NCBI GenBank assembly: GCA_012064415.1
Contig: SSNU01000163.1
Span: 558,001 to 622,000 of the forward strand
Reading direction: 5' to 3'
Origin: Gyrodactylus bullatarudis
Taxonomy: Eukaryota > Platyhelminthes > Monogenea > Gyrodactylidea > Gyrodactylidae
Length of the DNA stretch: 64,000 nucleotides
Shown piece after piece: positions 9,421-26,381 of this stretch. How positions within the stretch are numbered: position 1 is the first letter of the stretch; each line of letters opens with the position of its first letter. Below the pieces are notes generated by a model, which saw only the letters and a list, made by a program, of their open reading frames with translations, ran no database searches and was not told the origin of the DNA. The translations under genes were made by a program, and so were the position numbers.

Positions 9421-9877
9421 GGTTTTACTCATGACTAGCACAGGTGTTGCAGATTATTAAGAATTTACTGAAAGAGAATATCTCTCTGCTGTGAATTCAA
9501 GATTACTTCAATCAATAAGTATCAAGATCTATCTTCATTCATTGGGCTCTTTTATTGGAATGAAATTCCAATTTTACTAAAGATTAGCTTGTAAAAAGAA
9601 TCGGTAAAAATACTGTGTGCACTGCTAAGCTCTTAGAATACAGAAGATGATAGTTATAAAATAATTTCAAGGGTTTCAGATTAGGAAATCGAAGAATAAT
9701 GTAGCCTGGCCTAATATATTGGCTCTTACCGTATTCTGATGGTTAGTATTTTTTTATTCAAAACTGATTCAAAGGTAAATTAGTTAATAAACCATTTATG
9801 AAATGAAAAATTTGTTAGATTTTATTGAGCATTGCTCATTCAATACACGAGTCTATTTTGGAATGAGTCCTCAAGAT
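9421..9877. other. intergenic, nothing recognised
   Basis: Spacer between two peptide genes. Confidence 0.35.
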
Positions 9878-10111
9878 TTATTCCATTGTTTCTCTATCGG
9901 TTACAACTTGGGCTTCATCTGTGACTTGTTCGTGTTCTTCTTCCTCTTTTTCGTTTTGAAAGTGTTCAATGTTCCCCTGATGCTCATGGTCGTGTTCCTC
10001 ATCGAATTTTTTATGATGTTGGCCGAATTCTTTGCCCGGATTTTCTGGTCTCTCTCCTTGAATCACGGGAAGAGTAAGAATGGCTATTATGAAAAGTATG
10101 AGCAATTTCAT
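9878..10111 (-). CDS. small secreted His/Glu-rich peptide (77 aa), family member 4
   Basis: Unknown function. Signal peptide MKLLILFIIAILTLPVIQG, then ERPENPGKEFGQHHKK, the clearest match to the family motif of the gene at 4594-5025 (VRPDNPGRAFGQSHRG). The tail is His/Glu/Asp-rich (FDEEHDHEHQG) and ends with DRETME. Acidic plus His-rich composition would bind divalent metals (inference). The promoter is less clear than in its paralogues: an AAATAAATAG element lies about 32-40 bp upstream. Single exon. Confidence 0.72.
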   Translation of the reverse strand: MKLLILFIIAILTLPVIQGERPENPGKEFGQHHKKFDEEHDHEHQGNIEHFQNEKEEEEHEQVTDEAQVVTDRETME

Positions 10112-10150
10112 TCTGAATCTTGAATTTGATATTCGATCTATCTATTTATT

Positions 10151-10940
10151 TAAAAAATTATAGGGGTCTTTTTGTCAAAATTGTCGGTACAGACTGACAG
10201 GTATTTTCGTTCAAAGTAAATACTGACACTTGAATATTTCAATGTCTAAAATTGGTTTTATTGATGTTTTCTAGTATGCTAACAGTAAATTGACCGAGCT
10301 GTAGTAGAAATTTGAAATAATACACTGGTTTTCAGATATCTTTTAGTTGATCAATCAAGTTGAGGAATGGTGTGAATCAAATCATAGAATTGTCACAAAA
10401 AGACGTTGGCTTACAGTCACTTTGAAAACTTTGTGAAAATTTGAATTTGGGTCGGAAGAACTGCGAAATACATCATCAAATATCATATGATAATATGCCA
10501 ATTTTTATCGTAGATTTTGTTGGTGTGGTCTAAATTTCATTCACCCTTCTAGACATAAGAATATTTTTTTAAATACATTGATAATTTTCTCGAAAATGGT
10601 ATATCATATTTAAAATGCTTTTTCATTTGAGATATTTCTCAGATCGATTAATATAAAAGATCAAAAAATACTTGTTGCTAGTAAGCGACAGGGTCACTTT
10701 TATGATCTAAAATGTTGATCTTGATAAGAAATTTAATGAATTAACGATTTTGGAAATCAATGAGACAACCAAAAATTTTGGAATCATAGTTTTTTTTGAA
10801 GCTTTAAAAAGGAAAAGCTCAAACCTTGTATACTGAGTGAGGTATAAAAATCAATTAAACTCTGTCTACCTTGATCTATGTACCTGGATTCTCTTTTGAT
10901 TTTCTAACTCAAATAAATCATGATCTCATCAGTAATTTTT
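10151..10940. other. intergenic, nothing recognised
   Basis: AT-rich divergent spacer between peptide gene 4 (-) and DNase copy A (+). No repeat identified. Confidence 0.35.
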
Positions 10941-10943
10941 CAG

Positions 10944-10950
10944 TATAAAA
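10944..10950 (+). promoter_or_regulatory. TATA box of DNase copy A
   Basis: TATAAAA 36 bp before the ATG at 10980. It makes 10980 the better start than the in-frame ATG at 10920, which lies upstream of this box. Confidence 0.5.
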
Positions 10951-10979
10951 ATGTAGGAAATCAGACTAAAAATAGTATC

Positions 10980-11968
10980 ATGGTTAGTTCCACGAAAGGA
11001 TACCTCTATTTAGCACTTGTGCTTCTGTTGACCGCTCAACTCCTTGAGGCTTCTCAACTCAAAGTGGGGGCATTTAATGTACAGATATTCGGTACCACAA
11101 AGATGAGTAGGCCAGAGGTTGTCGAAGTTCTCCTAAATGTGAGTCAATTACTAAATAAGAAAATTTAGATTATCAAAACCTACGACATGGTAGCCATTCA
11201 AGAAATAAGAGACTCAACTGAGACAGCCATAAAGGACCTTCTCAGTCAGTTTAACAAGTAAATTCTCTTTTTCTTCTCGTGTAGAAAATTCAACCTGAAC
11301 TATGAGTTAGTGGTGAGCTCACGTCAAGGAAGGACTGCCTCCAAGGAACAAATAGGAGTCCTCTACAAGTAATTTTTGGGATCTTCTTACAATTCTCTCT
11401 ATAGTCCAAGTAAAGTAGAGATAACTCAAACTTGGGAATATATGGATAGTAAGGATCGTTTCGAGAGACCTCCCTTCGTCTTAAAGGTTACCCCAAAGAT
11501 TTCTGGCATTCCTCAGTTTAACTGGATCACGATACATGTGGATCCAGACAAGGTTGAAACTGAATTAACCGCTCTCTACGAAGTGGCCAGTGAAGTAGAA
11601 AGTCTATGGAGTCTACCTGTACGTTTTATTGCTTCTCTATTATTCTAGAGAACTCTCATTATGGGAGATATGAATGCAGACTGTAGTTACCTGTCCAAGA
11701 GGAAGCAATTAACCTTGAAATTATTTACTAGTAGAGAGTGGTTTGTCCCTCTAGGCGATGATGTGGATACAACAGTGTCCCTCAGTGACTGTGCCTATGA
11801 TAGGTATGTATTATATAAATTATTTCCAGAATATTCTACAAGGGAAACTTTAAAGTGCTCGCCAACTCGGCCAACACTTTCAACTTTCCCATTGCCTATG
11901 GACTAGACCAAAAGAAGGCTCAATTGATCAGCGATCACTATCCAATTGAAATAGTTCTCACCAACTGA
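10980..11968 (+). CDS. secreted DNase I-like endonuclease, copy A (6 exons)
   Basis: Secreted endonuclease of the DNase I family. Exons: 10980-11138, 11169-11257, 11285-11368, 11405-11618, 11649-11803, 11830-11968, giving 279 residues; introns are 26-36 bp. Signal peptide is about residues 1-25. Motifs: LKVGAFNVQIFG, IQEIRDS (E65), SKEQIG (E104), IHVDPD (H155), MGDMNADCSY (D189, N191), DCAYDR (D233) and ISDHYPIE (D269, H270). The spacings E65-E104, H155-D189 and D189-D233 equal those I recall for bovine DNase I. C194 and C230 match the essential disulfide pair. Every catalytic residue is present, so activity is expected. AATAAA follows the stop by a few bases. Paralogue of 130-1616. Confidence 0.92.
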
Positions 11969-12885
11969 TTTAATCAATAAATATGTATGTTGATGTATCG
12001 AAACTTGAGTTTTCTTTCATCAGTTTTACAAGTTTTCAAGTCCATCGATTTAGTAGCCATTTCGAGTCGAAATAGAAAAAAGAAATTGCCATAAATTACA
12101 AATTTCTTCTTGATTTATACATTATATATAGCATGTTGAGAATATTAGATAAAAGATTGATTAATTGTTATTCCTTATATGGAAGGACCTCTAATAAAAA
12201 GACATTTTCTCTTACAAACTAAAGTCAAGATTCTTGATTAAACAGTTCTGTAGATTGCCAAAAATATAGAAGGCGATTATATGCCTAGCGAGCATTAGAC
12301 CTGAAGTTCGACTCTCGGAAAAGGCGTAAGGCATACTGACGATCCCTAATTGAGGGTGAAACTGTATTGCATAAGTTCTCGCTTGATCTATGGATGTGTG
12401 AAGTTTAATTCTGAATTAGTTGTTGGAGGTTTGATTAGAGCTACTGTAAGAATAATTGTTTTGTTCTCCACTTGGAAGAGAAGAGAATTTTGACTCTAAG
12501 AATTTCATATTTTGTGTAATATATATATTATATATTGTTTTTACTTAGGAGTAGACATCCAAAAGTTATAAAGTTATAAGTTTAATAGATAACTTTTAAT
12601 AAATTTAATCCTAAATTATTTATAGAATTCGCAAGTGTCAACAGCCTCATTCATTCTTGTAGCAAATGGTCACTATTTAATGATGGTAAAATTATTATTT
12701 AAAAATTCCACGGCATAACATTTAAACAAGGTATCTCATCTCGTATATATATAATTTGTTTTAAAGTGAATTATTTCCAAAAAAATTTGCACTGATAATC
12801 TATACCTAGTTGAAGATTGATAGAAATACTTCTTTAACCAAATTTTATATATATCCTCCAAAAGACTCTTGTCCAATATTTATAA
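11969..12885. other. intergenic, nothing recognised
   Basis: Separates the secretory locus from the housekeeping block. Only AT-rich sequence is seen. Confidence 0.4.
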
Positions 12886-13534
12886 ATGTCTGATACGAGT
12901 ATATGTTATTTCTCCTCGATTCCTACTGGAATGACTGTAACAATATTTAAGGAGCATTTGAAGGAATTTGAATCTATCAGTAGGATCTATCTTGTTCCCA
13001 AGAAGAAGAATACTGACTCAAAAAAGAAGAAGCAAAGAGAATATACAGAAGGCTGGGTGGAATTTTTAAATAAAAATACGGCTAATAAAGTTGCTGAACG
13101 ACTTAATGCTACACCAGTCAGTGGGCCTAAACGTCGAGCTTGGCACGGAGAACTATGGAATGTTAGGGCCCTAGAGGATACTACATGGTCTGATCTCTTC
13201 TCCCAAGAGGTTGAACAACAAATTGTACACAGATCTGCCCATGATAAGGATATTGTTGAAGCTAAGAAAATCGCCGAAGACTTCAAACAGGACCTCCAAC
13301 TACAAAAATTGGTGGATAAAAAACTAAAGCGTAAGAAGCTCATGTACGTTGTATAGTTTATAAAATTTTAGTAAAAACTTTAATTGCTCAAACCTTGAGA
13401 AACGTCAAAGGCTAACTGAAGACGAGATAAAATCCAGACTTGCTCGTTCCCATAGAACTTCAATTGAGGGAAATGAAAACTCAAAGGCTGCTATTAATGA
13501 CAAGACTTTTATGAATAAATTATTTTCCATCTAA
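12886..13534 (+). CDS. ABT1: ABT1/ESF2 homologue, nucleolar RRM protein (2 exons)
   Basis: Small-subunit ribosome biogenesis factor; yeast Esf2 acts in early 18S pre-rRNA processing and animal ABT1 is nucleolar. Exons 12886-13343 and 13372-13534 are separated by a 28-bp GT-AG intron, giving 206 residues. An RRM-like region starts at ICYFSSIPTGMT. The family signature YTEGWVEFLNKNTANKVAERL is followed by RRAWHGELWNVRALEDTTWSDL, matching the ABT1 pattern YTEGWVEF...LWNLKYL..FTWSHL. A basic Lys/Arg block follows near residue 145. Exon 2 gives LEKRQRLTEDEIKSRL and ends MNKLFSI, paralleling the conserved C-terminus of ABT1. Without the splice the frame stops at 13356, after the conserved part. Convergent with NSF. 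Confidence 0.88.
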
Positions 13535-13815
13535 ATTCTGAAATGACATAATAAGAACTTTTCTTGATTTTATTAATAAAACTGAGGGAATTATTAGTTT
13601 ATCACAACACATATTTCGAGAGATAAATAAATAAATAATAAGTTGTTGTAGTTTTTTCCGGAATATACCCGATTTCTTTAGTAGTCCGATTGATGATAAC
13701 ATTTAAAATTTACAAACTAATAAATAAAGTTGATATCTGTAAAATCGAGGGCTCGCATCGTGTATAAGTAGATTTTGAATTTGTGAATTATTCTACTCAG
13801 TCATTTCGTATGCTT

Positions 13816-20157
<6,342 letters not shown>

Positions 20158-20349
20158 GTTTTCAACTTTATAGGAATGCCGCACAAACTATAAAGTTGTA
20201 ATTTTTTTGGAATAGTTCGTAATTTTCTCAAATTAAAACACACAAACAAACGAGTTCATATTTTGTTCAAGTTAGTCAATTGTATTTATTTAATTTCCGA
20301 GCAAAACTGAATATCCAAGCAGTAGATAAATTTTAATTTTTGTGTTATT
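20158..20349. promoter_or_regulatory. divergent promoter region NSF / CSPP1
   Basis: Only 192 bp separate the start codons of NSF (-) and CSPP1 (+), so both promoters and 5' UTRs must lie here or overlap. No TATA octamer like those of the secreted-peptide genes is obvious. Confidence 0.6.
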
Positions 20350-22398
20350 ATGTTAAAATCTAACCCATTACTACTAGGTGATAGTCCAGAGGACGACGAA
20401 AAACGCAAGAAAATGATGTTGGAACGCAAGAAAGAGTATAATGAGTTCAAAAGACTCCAAGATGAAAAGTTTCGAAATCGTTTTAGAACCAACAGCTCCA
20501 ACGATCCCAGTAGAATGCCTCAAAATAAATCTGAAAATTATACATCTGAATTTCCGATTCATTCGTCAGAATTCAATGGGAATATGTCAAGACAACTGGA
20601 GGCTATTCAGAATCAACTAGACAATTTTGTAAATAATACTTCCAACTACAGTAAATCTGAGCAGCAAGTTGGAGAACAAATTGATGAAAGTGACCTTGAC
20701 CGACAATATAATTACATTAGAAATATTGAAAGTAAATTCAAGCAACTTGAAATGAATTTTTATGCTGTACCAACGTCTGAAATTAACAATAATAACCAAG
20801 AGAGTAGAAAACAATTTTCAGATCCTATTTCAGTTAATAGTAAATCTAGAAAGTCTTCTGCAACGCCAAGAAGCTCATCAAGACCTATCCGCAACATGAA
20901 CAATGGTAGTTCGGAAAATGACAAAAAACTCCAATACCGACAAGAGTTGGAGAAACAGATTGAAGAGAAGAAGAGACTCAAAATGAAGACTAACGAGGTG
21001 AAAGGAAGCTTTTTTGATTATTTCTCCCCGGAAAAGCCTCAAAATCAAACAATATCCATACCAACCAGGAGAAAAATCTCGAATTTCAATAATGAGCGAT
21101 TAAATCAGTCAGATAATTCAATAAATATTCCTCGGACTAATAAAGAGCCAAAAACCCTCAATTATGCTGAAGAGTTGAAAAGACAAATCGAAGAGGACAG
21201 ATATCGCAAAGAATTGGAGAAGAGCAGAGAGTCTGAGTTTGATAGGAAGAAGGAACGTGAAATTCAAGAGTATAACCCCTTCTTTGATAAAAGAGGTGGG
21301 GGTGGCGATCCTCCGATTGTGAAGAGTCTCGACAGAAGTCCAGCTCCATACCAAAAGCCTGAAAGTAATGCTAGAGGGGGCAACGGTATCTTTGGCCAAC
21401 CCCACACTGAAACAGAAAAAATAAAGACACAGAATTACAAGAAGCTCCTCATGGAACAAATGGAGGAGAAGAAACGCCTGTTGCAAGAGAAAAAGGCCCG
21501 AGAAGCCGAAGAAGAGGCCAAGGCTGAGCGTAACTACCAGGAATATCAGGCTAAATTGAATAAGGAACATGATAGGCAGGAACAAAATCGAGTCCCGAAA
21601 AGTTACCCCGAACAAACTCAGAATACCAATGGACAGATGAATGATAGTACTCAGCCAGAACCAAAAAGGGGCATCGAAATCTATCAACCAGTCAGTATCC
21701 AAGAATCTCAAGTGAACAGAGGAGAACCCGTTAGAATTGATCCCTCAAAACGTCCAACCAGTCCCAGTTTGTACATTTCCTACTCTGAGCTGGAAAATAC
21801 AAGCAAGCGTCGGGTTCGTTCCTCGGATGGGAATAAAAATTCCACTAACACAGTGGTAAATGAGCTGAACAATTTGAAAAAGACCATAGCAGAGGAAAAG
21901 AATAAAATTGAAAAGCTAATTCAAACTAAAAAGTACAGTCAAGAGAGGGAAATCTATGAGCTGGAGGAAATGTATCGTAAGATGCCGACAGGGAAGAGCT
22001 CAAAGAAAGTCCAGCCCAAAGTTGAAACTGGGAGGGTTGACTTGAACATGGACCGGCCCCAGAATGAATACTTTAGTAAACTGAAGAATCAGTTGAAAAA
22101 GAAAAAGAACACGCCCTACTTTGTTGACGATAACCAGACGGGCAAAGACCGCAAGGATAATCCCATTAAATCTAAATCTCAGTTCATTGCAATTGAAGAT
22201 GATGATGAGGACGATGATACTGAACCTAACAATGTCGACTTGGTCAGTGAGAGTTCCTTGGATATTGAACAAATCCTGGAACACAACAAGGAAAGACTAA
22301 AACGTCTCATCGAAAGCAACGACTCTCAGAATAACAGGGATGATTCAAATCTTGAATTTGTCCTCAACGATAACACAGACTATAGTGAAACATTTTGA
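20350..22398 (+). CDS. CSPP1: CSPP1-like centrosome and spindle pole associated protein
   Basis: Microtubule-associated protein of centrosomes, spindle poles and ciliary axonemes in vertebrates. A single exon encodes 682 residues, much shorter than the longest vertebrate form (over 1200). Family blocks in order: LLLGDSPEDDEKRKKMMLER followed by KKEYNEF near the start (CSPP1 has LPLGE...LERNKEYNQF); EYNPFFDKRGGGGDPP (CSPP1: YNPWGKGGGGAP); NGIFGQPHTETEKIKTQNYK followed by LLMEQMEEKKR (CSPP1: NVFGEPPTE...LYKNFLRFQIEEKK). Several Glu/Lys/Arg coiled coils lie between, and an acidic DDDEDDD stretch lies near residue 620. The C-terminal HNKERLKRLIES resembles the late RNEERMRRLNEF block. AATAAA follows the stop. 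Divergent from NSF, 192 bp apart. Confidence 0.85.
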   Translation: MLKSNPLLLGDSPEDDEKRKKMMLERKKEYNEFKRLQDEKFRNRFRTNSSNDPSRMPQNKSENYTSEFPIHSSEFNGNMSRQLEAIQNQLDNFVNNTSNYSKSEQQVGEQIDESDLDRQYNYIRNIESKFKQLEMNFYAVPTSEINNNNQESRKQFSDPISVNSKSRKSSATPRSSSRPIRNMNNGSSENDKKLQYRQELEKQIEEKKRLKMKTNEVKGSFFDYFSPEKPQNQTISIPTRRKISNFNNERLNQSDNSINIPRTNKEPKTLNYAEELKRQIEEDRYRKELEKSRESEFDRKKEREIQEYNPFFDKRGGGGDPPIVKSLDRSPAPYQKPESNARGGNGIFGQPHTETEKIKTQNYKKLLMEQMEEKKRLLQEKKAREAEEEAKAERNYQEYQAKLNKEHDRQEQNRVPKSYPEQTQNTNGQMNDSTQPEPKRGIEIYQPVSIQESQVNRGEPVRIDPSKRPTSPSLYISYSELENTSKRRVRSSDGNKNSTNTVVNELNNLKKTIAEEKNKIEKLIQTKKYSQEREIYELEEMYRKMPTGKSSKKVQPKVETGRVDLNMDRPQNEYFSKLKNQLKKKKNTPYFVDDNQTGKDRKDNPIKSKSQFIAIEDDDEDDDTEPNNVDLVSESSLDIEQILEHNKERLKRLIESNDSQNNRDDSNLEFVLNDNTDYSETF

Positions 22399-22841
22399 GA
22401 AATCTCCATTGGTGATTAGAATAAATAAATTAAACATATTTTTATTACACTACATGCGTATCTGTGTACTGTAGATATGAAAATCTTTTTGAAATATTCC
22501 TATTTTAGACCAAAAGCCAAACATGATATTGTAGTCTATTTAGATAGTATTTCTTGAAACTAATACAGCATATTTAAAAGGTTTTTGTATCAAAAGAGAG
22601 CATTTTACCCGATTAAAAATACAACTAGCAGATTAAAATATGGCCCCCGAAAAAATCATCATTCAATCTTACAAAATAAAACTTTCTTGTAGTACGATGA
22701 GTTCATTAAGGATTTTCATACAATGAAATTAAGTCTATTGCAAGAAAAAAATCTCTCTTTATTGGTAAATAAGCATAGAATAATTCACCCTGGCAACGTA
22801 TAATAGAGTTTTTTTGAAAGAGATCAAAATTACATTGCACA
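22399..22841. other. spacer between CSPP1 and CFAP58
   Basis: Contains the CSPP1 polyadenylation region and presumably the CFAP58 promoter. No repeat seen. Confidence 0.4.
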
Positions 22842-25800
22842 ATGAATGTAAGAAACTTTAAATGCTAATAATAATGATAACATTGCTCTTCAAATTGTAA
22901 TTAATTGTATGAATAGGAGAATGAAGACTTGTTGTTGAAGTTTGTCAAGCCCTCCATCGAAGATGATGAATTTGATGCCTATCGACAGGAATTTGAGCAA
23001 GTCATAAAAGAGTTATCCCAGAATTCAGTCTATGATGACTTTCGTGGGCAGTTTGAGAATCTCTGGTCATCAATTGCCTCGTCAAAGGAGAAGGAAACGA
23101 ATTTGATCCAGAAAATGGCCATATTGAAAGCTGACCATCTTGTCTTGAGTATGAAGTCGGAGATATTGAGAAAGTATCAGTCTAACGATCCATCCGTTAT
23201 GATTGACCTGAAATCAGAGTTGGACTCGGTGAAAAAGAAGATTGAAGATGCTCGCCAGAAGGAGGACAAAATCAGGGAGGAAATTAAAACAGTCAATTAT
23301 GAAATTGATCAGCTCTATCTGTTGTTGGAAGAGGATCCTAGTTTCACCCAGAGTATTACAAAGTAATTTATCCAATGTTTTTCAAATTAGAAAAATAATC
23401 TGTAAGGATTGCTTTGAACTTTTTGCTTAGGACTTTTGTCATGGGAGCTGTGAGGTAGATGAAATTTCAAAATCGCTCGGGCCATATGAATTTTGATAGG
23501 AAATTGAATAAAAATATGAAATCTATAAATACAGATCAAGCGCTAAAATTTATTTCTGGTTGTGTAAATTACAAACAGATAATTTCATCATTTAAATTGC
23601 CACCAAAAATTTTAGCGTCACCTCTGATTCCTCAGATGTATGGTAAAACATCATAAAAGATGGATCAAAAGGACTGGAACAATTCATTTATTTGTAATAC
23701 CCAATGTAGCTCCGAAATTCAGAAAAACAGATCGTTTAAGTTTGATTCTAATGGCTTTGTTTTTTGAGACTTTTACTTTTGTCAACCTTGATGAGGTGTT
23801 GTACTCACTCCGATTGTTACAATCACGGCAATGATAAAAAATTAAAAAAAAAAACACCTAAAATTTGTGTTTATGTTTTTTTATTAGCATAAAATTGTTG
23901 GTGGATAAAAAGTCAGACTTGCTGCATGAAAAGGTCCACTTGGAAAAGGAGAATGAAAAACTCGTCAGATCAATAGCTCAGGTTAAGGAGAGAATTGTCG
24001 AATGTCAAAGTGAACATGTCTCGATACAGTCTGCAATTGGCCAGTTGAGCAAAGAGATTCAGGTGAGTATGGGGTAATGACAAAGGAGTCTAATGGCTGT
24101 CTAAAAAGTTCCTCTTTGCAGGTGAAAAAGAATGAAGAGGCCAAGGAGACAAGGAAGAAGGAGAAGATACAGACAGAACTGGAAAACTTGAAAAATGACT
24201 ACTCAATCAAGGAGAGAGAACTAGCTCGTCTGATGACGATGATTGAAAAGAATCTGGAGGAGATCCAGAAAAAAGAGAAAGACGTCCAGAATCTCAAGGG
24301 GGAAATTGACAAGGTCAACAACGAAATATCCCAATTGGCAGTAAAGTCCAAGGATAACCAGACAATAAACGATCATTACTCTGATGAGATAGCCAACCTC
24401 GAGAGGACCGTCAATGCAAGCAAAGCAGAGATCAAAAGGAAAGAAGAGGAATTGACAACCACCAAGGGGGAAACGAAAAAGTTGGAGAAGCAAATCGAAC
24501 AAACTGCTCGACAAATAGAGACGATCGAGGAGAAACGAAAACTCTTGGATATGCAACGGGAAACCATCAAGGAACAAATGAACGCTTACAATGTAGAAAT
24601 CGAAATGATAAAAAAGAACAGAGAACGGGAAAAGAAGCTTGGTGAGAGCTTGACAAAGGAGAGGGACAATCTGCGGAGGAATCTGACAAAGGTCTCAGAT
24701 GAGACAAAACGACAAAAGAACCTCGTCAAACTCCATGAACAGTCTAAGAGGAATTTGGATATGGAAATTGCCACCTACCGTGATGAGGCTAGGGAACGTA
24801 GAAAGTTAATCTATCAACTTGAAAAGGAACGAGACTCGTTTATTGAAAGGGCGTCCATTCTGAGCCAAAAGGTCTTCCTACAAATTGACGAGATCAAGGA
24901 GAAAGAGGGCAAGGTTATCGATATGAAGAAGAAGATTTCCGACGCTGAGACCAAACACAAACAACAGGTCAGCCTATTGGATTCGGTAAAGTTGGAGAAG
25001 AATCAGTACTCCAAGAACTTATCTCAGTGTAACAAGGAGTTGGCCGAGAATACCACAAAGCTAAAGACAATGCGGACAAAAATACAGCAACTCAAAGAGG
25101 ATACCCATTCAAAAGAGGTGGCCATTGGCAAATTGAATGCTGAACGTCAGATTCTCGAGAGACAGAACGAAAAGTTGGAGGAGGAGGTTGTCAAGCTACG
25201 CTCGGAGCTGGCCAAAACTAAAAACTTTGTTTCCGTTCAGGAGAATGAGGAGAAGAAATTAATTAAGGTCATAGCTGACTCGGAACACGAGAGAAATAGT
25301 TTGAAGAAGAAACTGAACCAAATTATCTCTGACAATAATAAGATACAAGAAAAGATTTATGAGAAGAGTAATGAGCTCAGGAGTATAATTGGGAATATTC
25401 AAATGGAACAAATAAAATTGGTCGACGAAGAGAAGGAATACGCAAATAAACTGGCTGAAATAGATGAGATAAAGAGGAACATTCGTCTCTTGAGAGAGGA
25501 GAAAGCAAGGCTACAGGAAAAGGGTGAGAAAAAGACACAACTTAGAAAGGAAATTATCGGTTATGAAAAGAAGTTGGTCAATGAACAAGTGAGAGCTGCA
25601 TGCCTTGAGGAGGAACTCAAGACGCCCATGAATGTTCATGAGTGGAGGATTTTGGAGGTACGTTTCCTTATTTAACAAGTTTTGAGAGTTTTACATGTTA
25701 CATAAATAAAATACATTAAATTGGCATACTACTTGATAGTGACGATATAAAAACAAATTTTCTATCGAAAGATGTTCCAATTCGATAATTGGGAAAACTA

Positions 25801-26272
25801 CCAAGATTTACCCTTTGTGAGTAATTTTTATTTTCTTAAAGTTTAATTCATCATGTTTACAATTAATTAATGAAAAGATTTCATTCAGACCTGTGATCCA
25901 GGGGCCTATGAGATGATATCCAGCGTCCAACAACTAAAAAAGAAAATCAAAGACCTCAGCATAGAGATTGAGAAAAAGCGAGAGAAAATTAAAATCCTTG
26001 AAAGAGAATACTATCAAAGTATTAGGAAGAAATCAAGAGAGCCCGGAATTGAGGTAATTGAACAGATGGAAAGGAACAAGCAGATTATGCAGGAGAGACA
26101 AGAAAAAATCAGGAAAATAGACCAAGAACTCGAGGCCTATGAGAAGCTGGTCAAGGACATGTCTTTTCAGATTGAAAAAGCCCAAATTGAAAAGAAGAAG
26201 GAAAAACTAAAGAGCCTGTCAATTATCCCTCATACAAATTGTATCAATGAGGCTGGAGAGTCCGTTGTGTAA
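22842..26272 (+). CDS. CFAP58: CFAP58 (CCDC147) coiled-coil ciliary/flagellar protein
   Basis: Needed for motile cilia and sperm flagella in animals. Exons: 22842-22847 (ATGAAT, inferred), 22917-23362, 23888-24062, 24122-25657, 25889-26272; 848 residues (human 872). Nearly all coiled coil. Diagnostic matches: DEFDAYRQEFEQVIKELSQN near the N-terminus (human EMERDFQEVLHELS); LVKLHEQSKRNLDMEIATYR (human LVKLHEQAKRNLEGEIQNYK); KNQYSKNLSQCNKELAE (human RNLYSKNLVEAQDEI); NVHEWRILE, then TCDPGAYEMI (human NVHRWRKLEASDPNAYELI). The second exon has no in-frame ATG, so a short upstream exon is required; ATGAAT joined through a 69-bp intron fits. A 45-bp in-frame candidate exon lies within the last intron. 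Convergent with the exosome gene. Confidence 0.9.
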
Positions 26273-26381
26273 ATTGAAAAATTTATTTAAATAATTTTGT
26301 CTTGAAATTGTCTTCTTTGTTTGTCAAAAATATAGACTCAAGCTTTGTATTTGTGATCAAAACAGTTTCATTTACAACAAT

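Noticed and set aside
9803..10123. Hydrophobic plus-strand frame of 106 residues
   Set aside because: Antisense to the His/Glu-rich peptide gene, which has a signal peptide and the family motif.
12260..12345. tRNA-like stretch with GTTCGACTC
   Set aside because: No A box at the right distance, and the T-stem has several mismatches.
13344..13356. ABT1 ending at the stop at 13356
   Set aside because: A GT-AG intron of 28 bp restores a C-terminus matching the family.
21118..21711. 197-residue minus-strand hydrophobic frame
   Set aside because: Shadow of the charged coiled coils of CSPP1; no start or promoter context.
23459..23834. Small frames inside the 525-bp CFAP58 intron
   Set aside because: They do not match CFAP58 homologues and the flanking exons join in frame without them.
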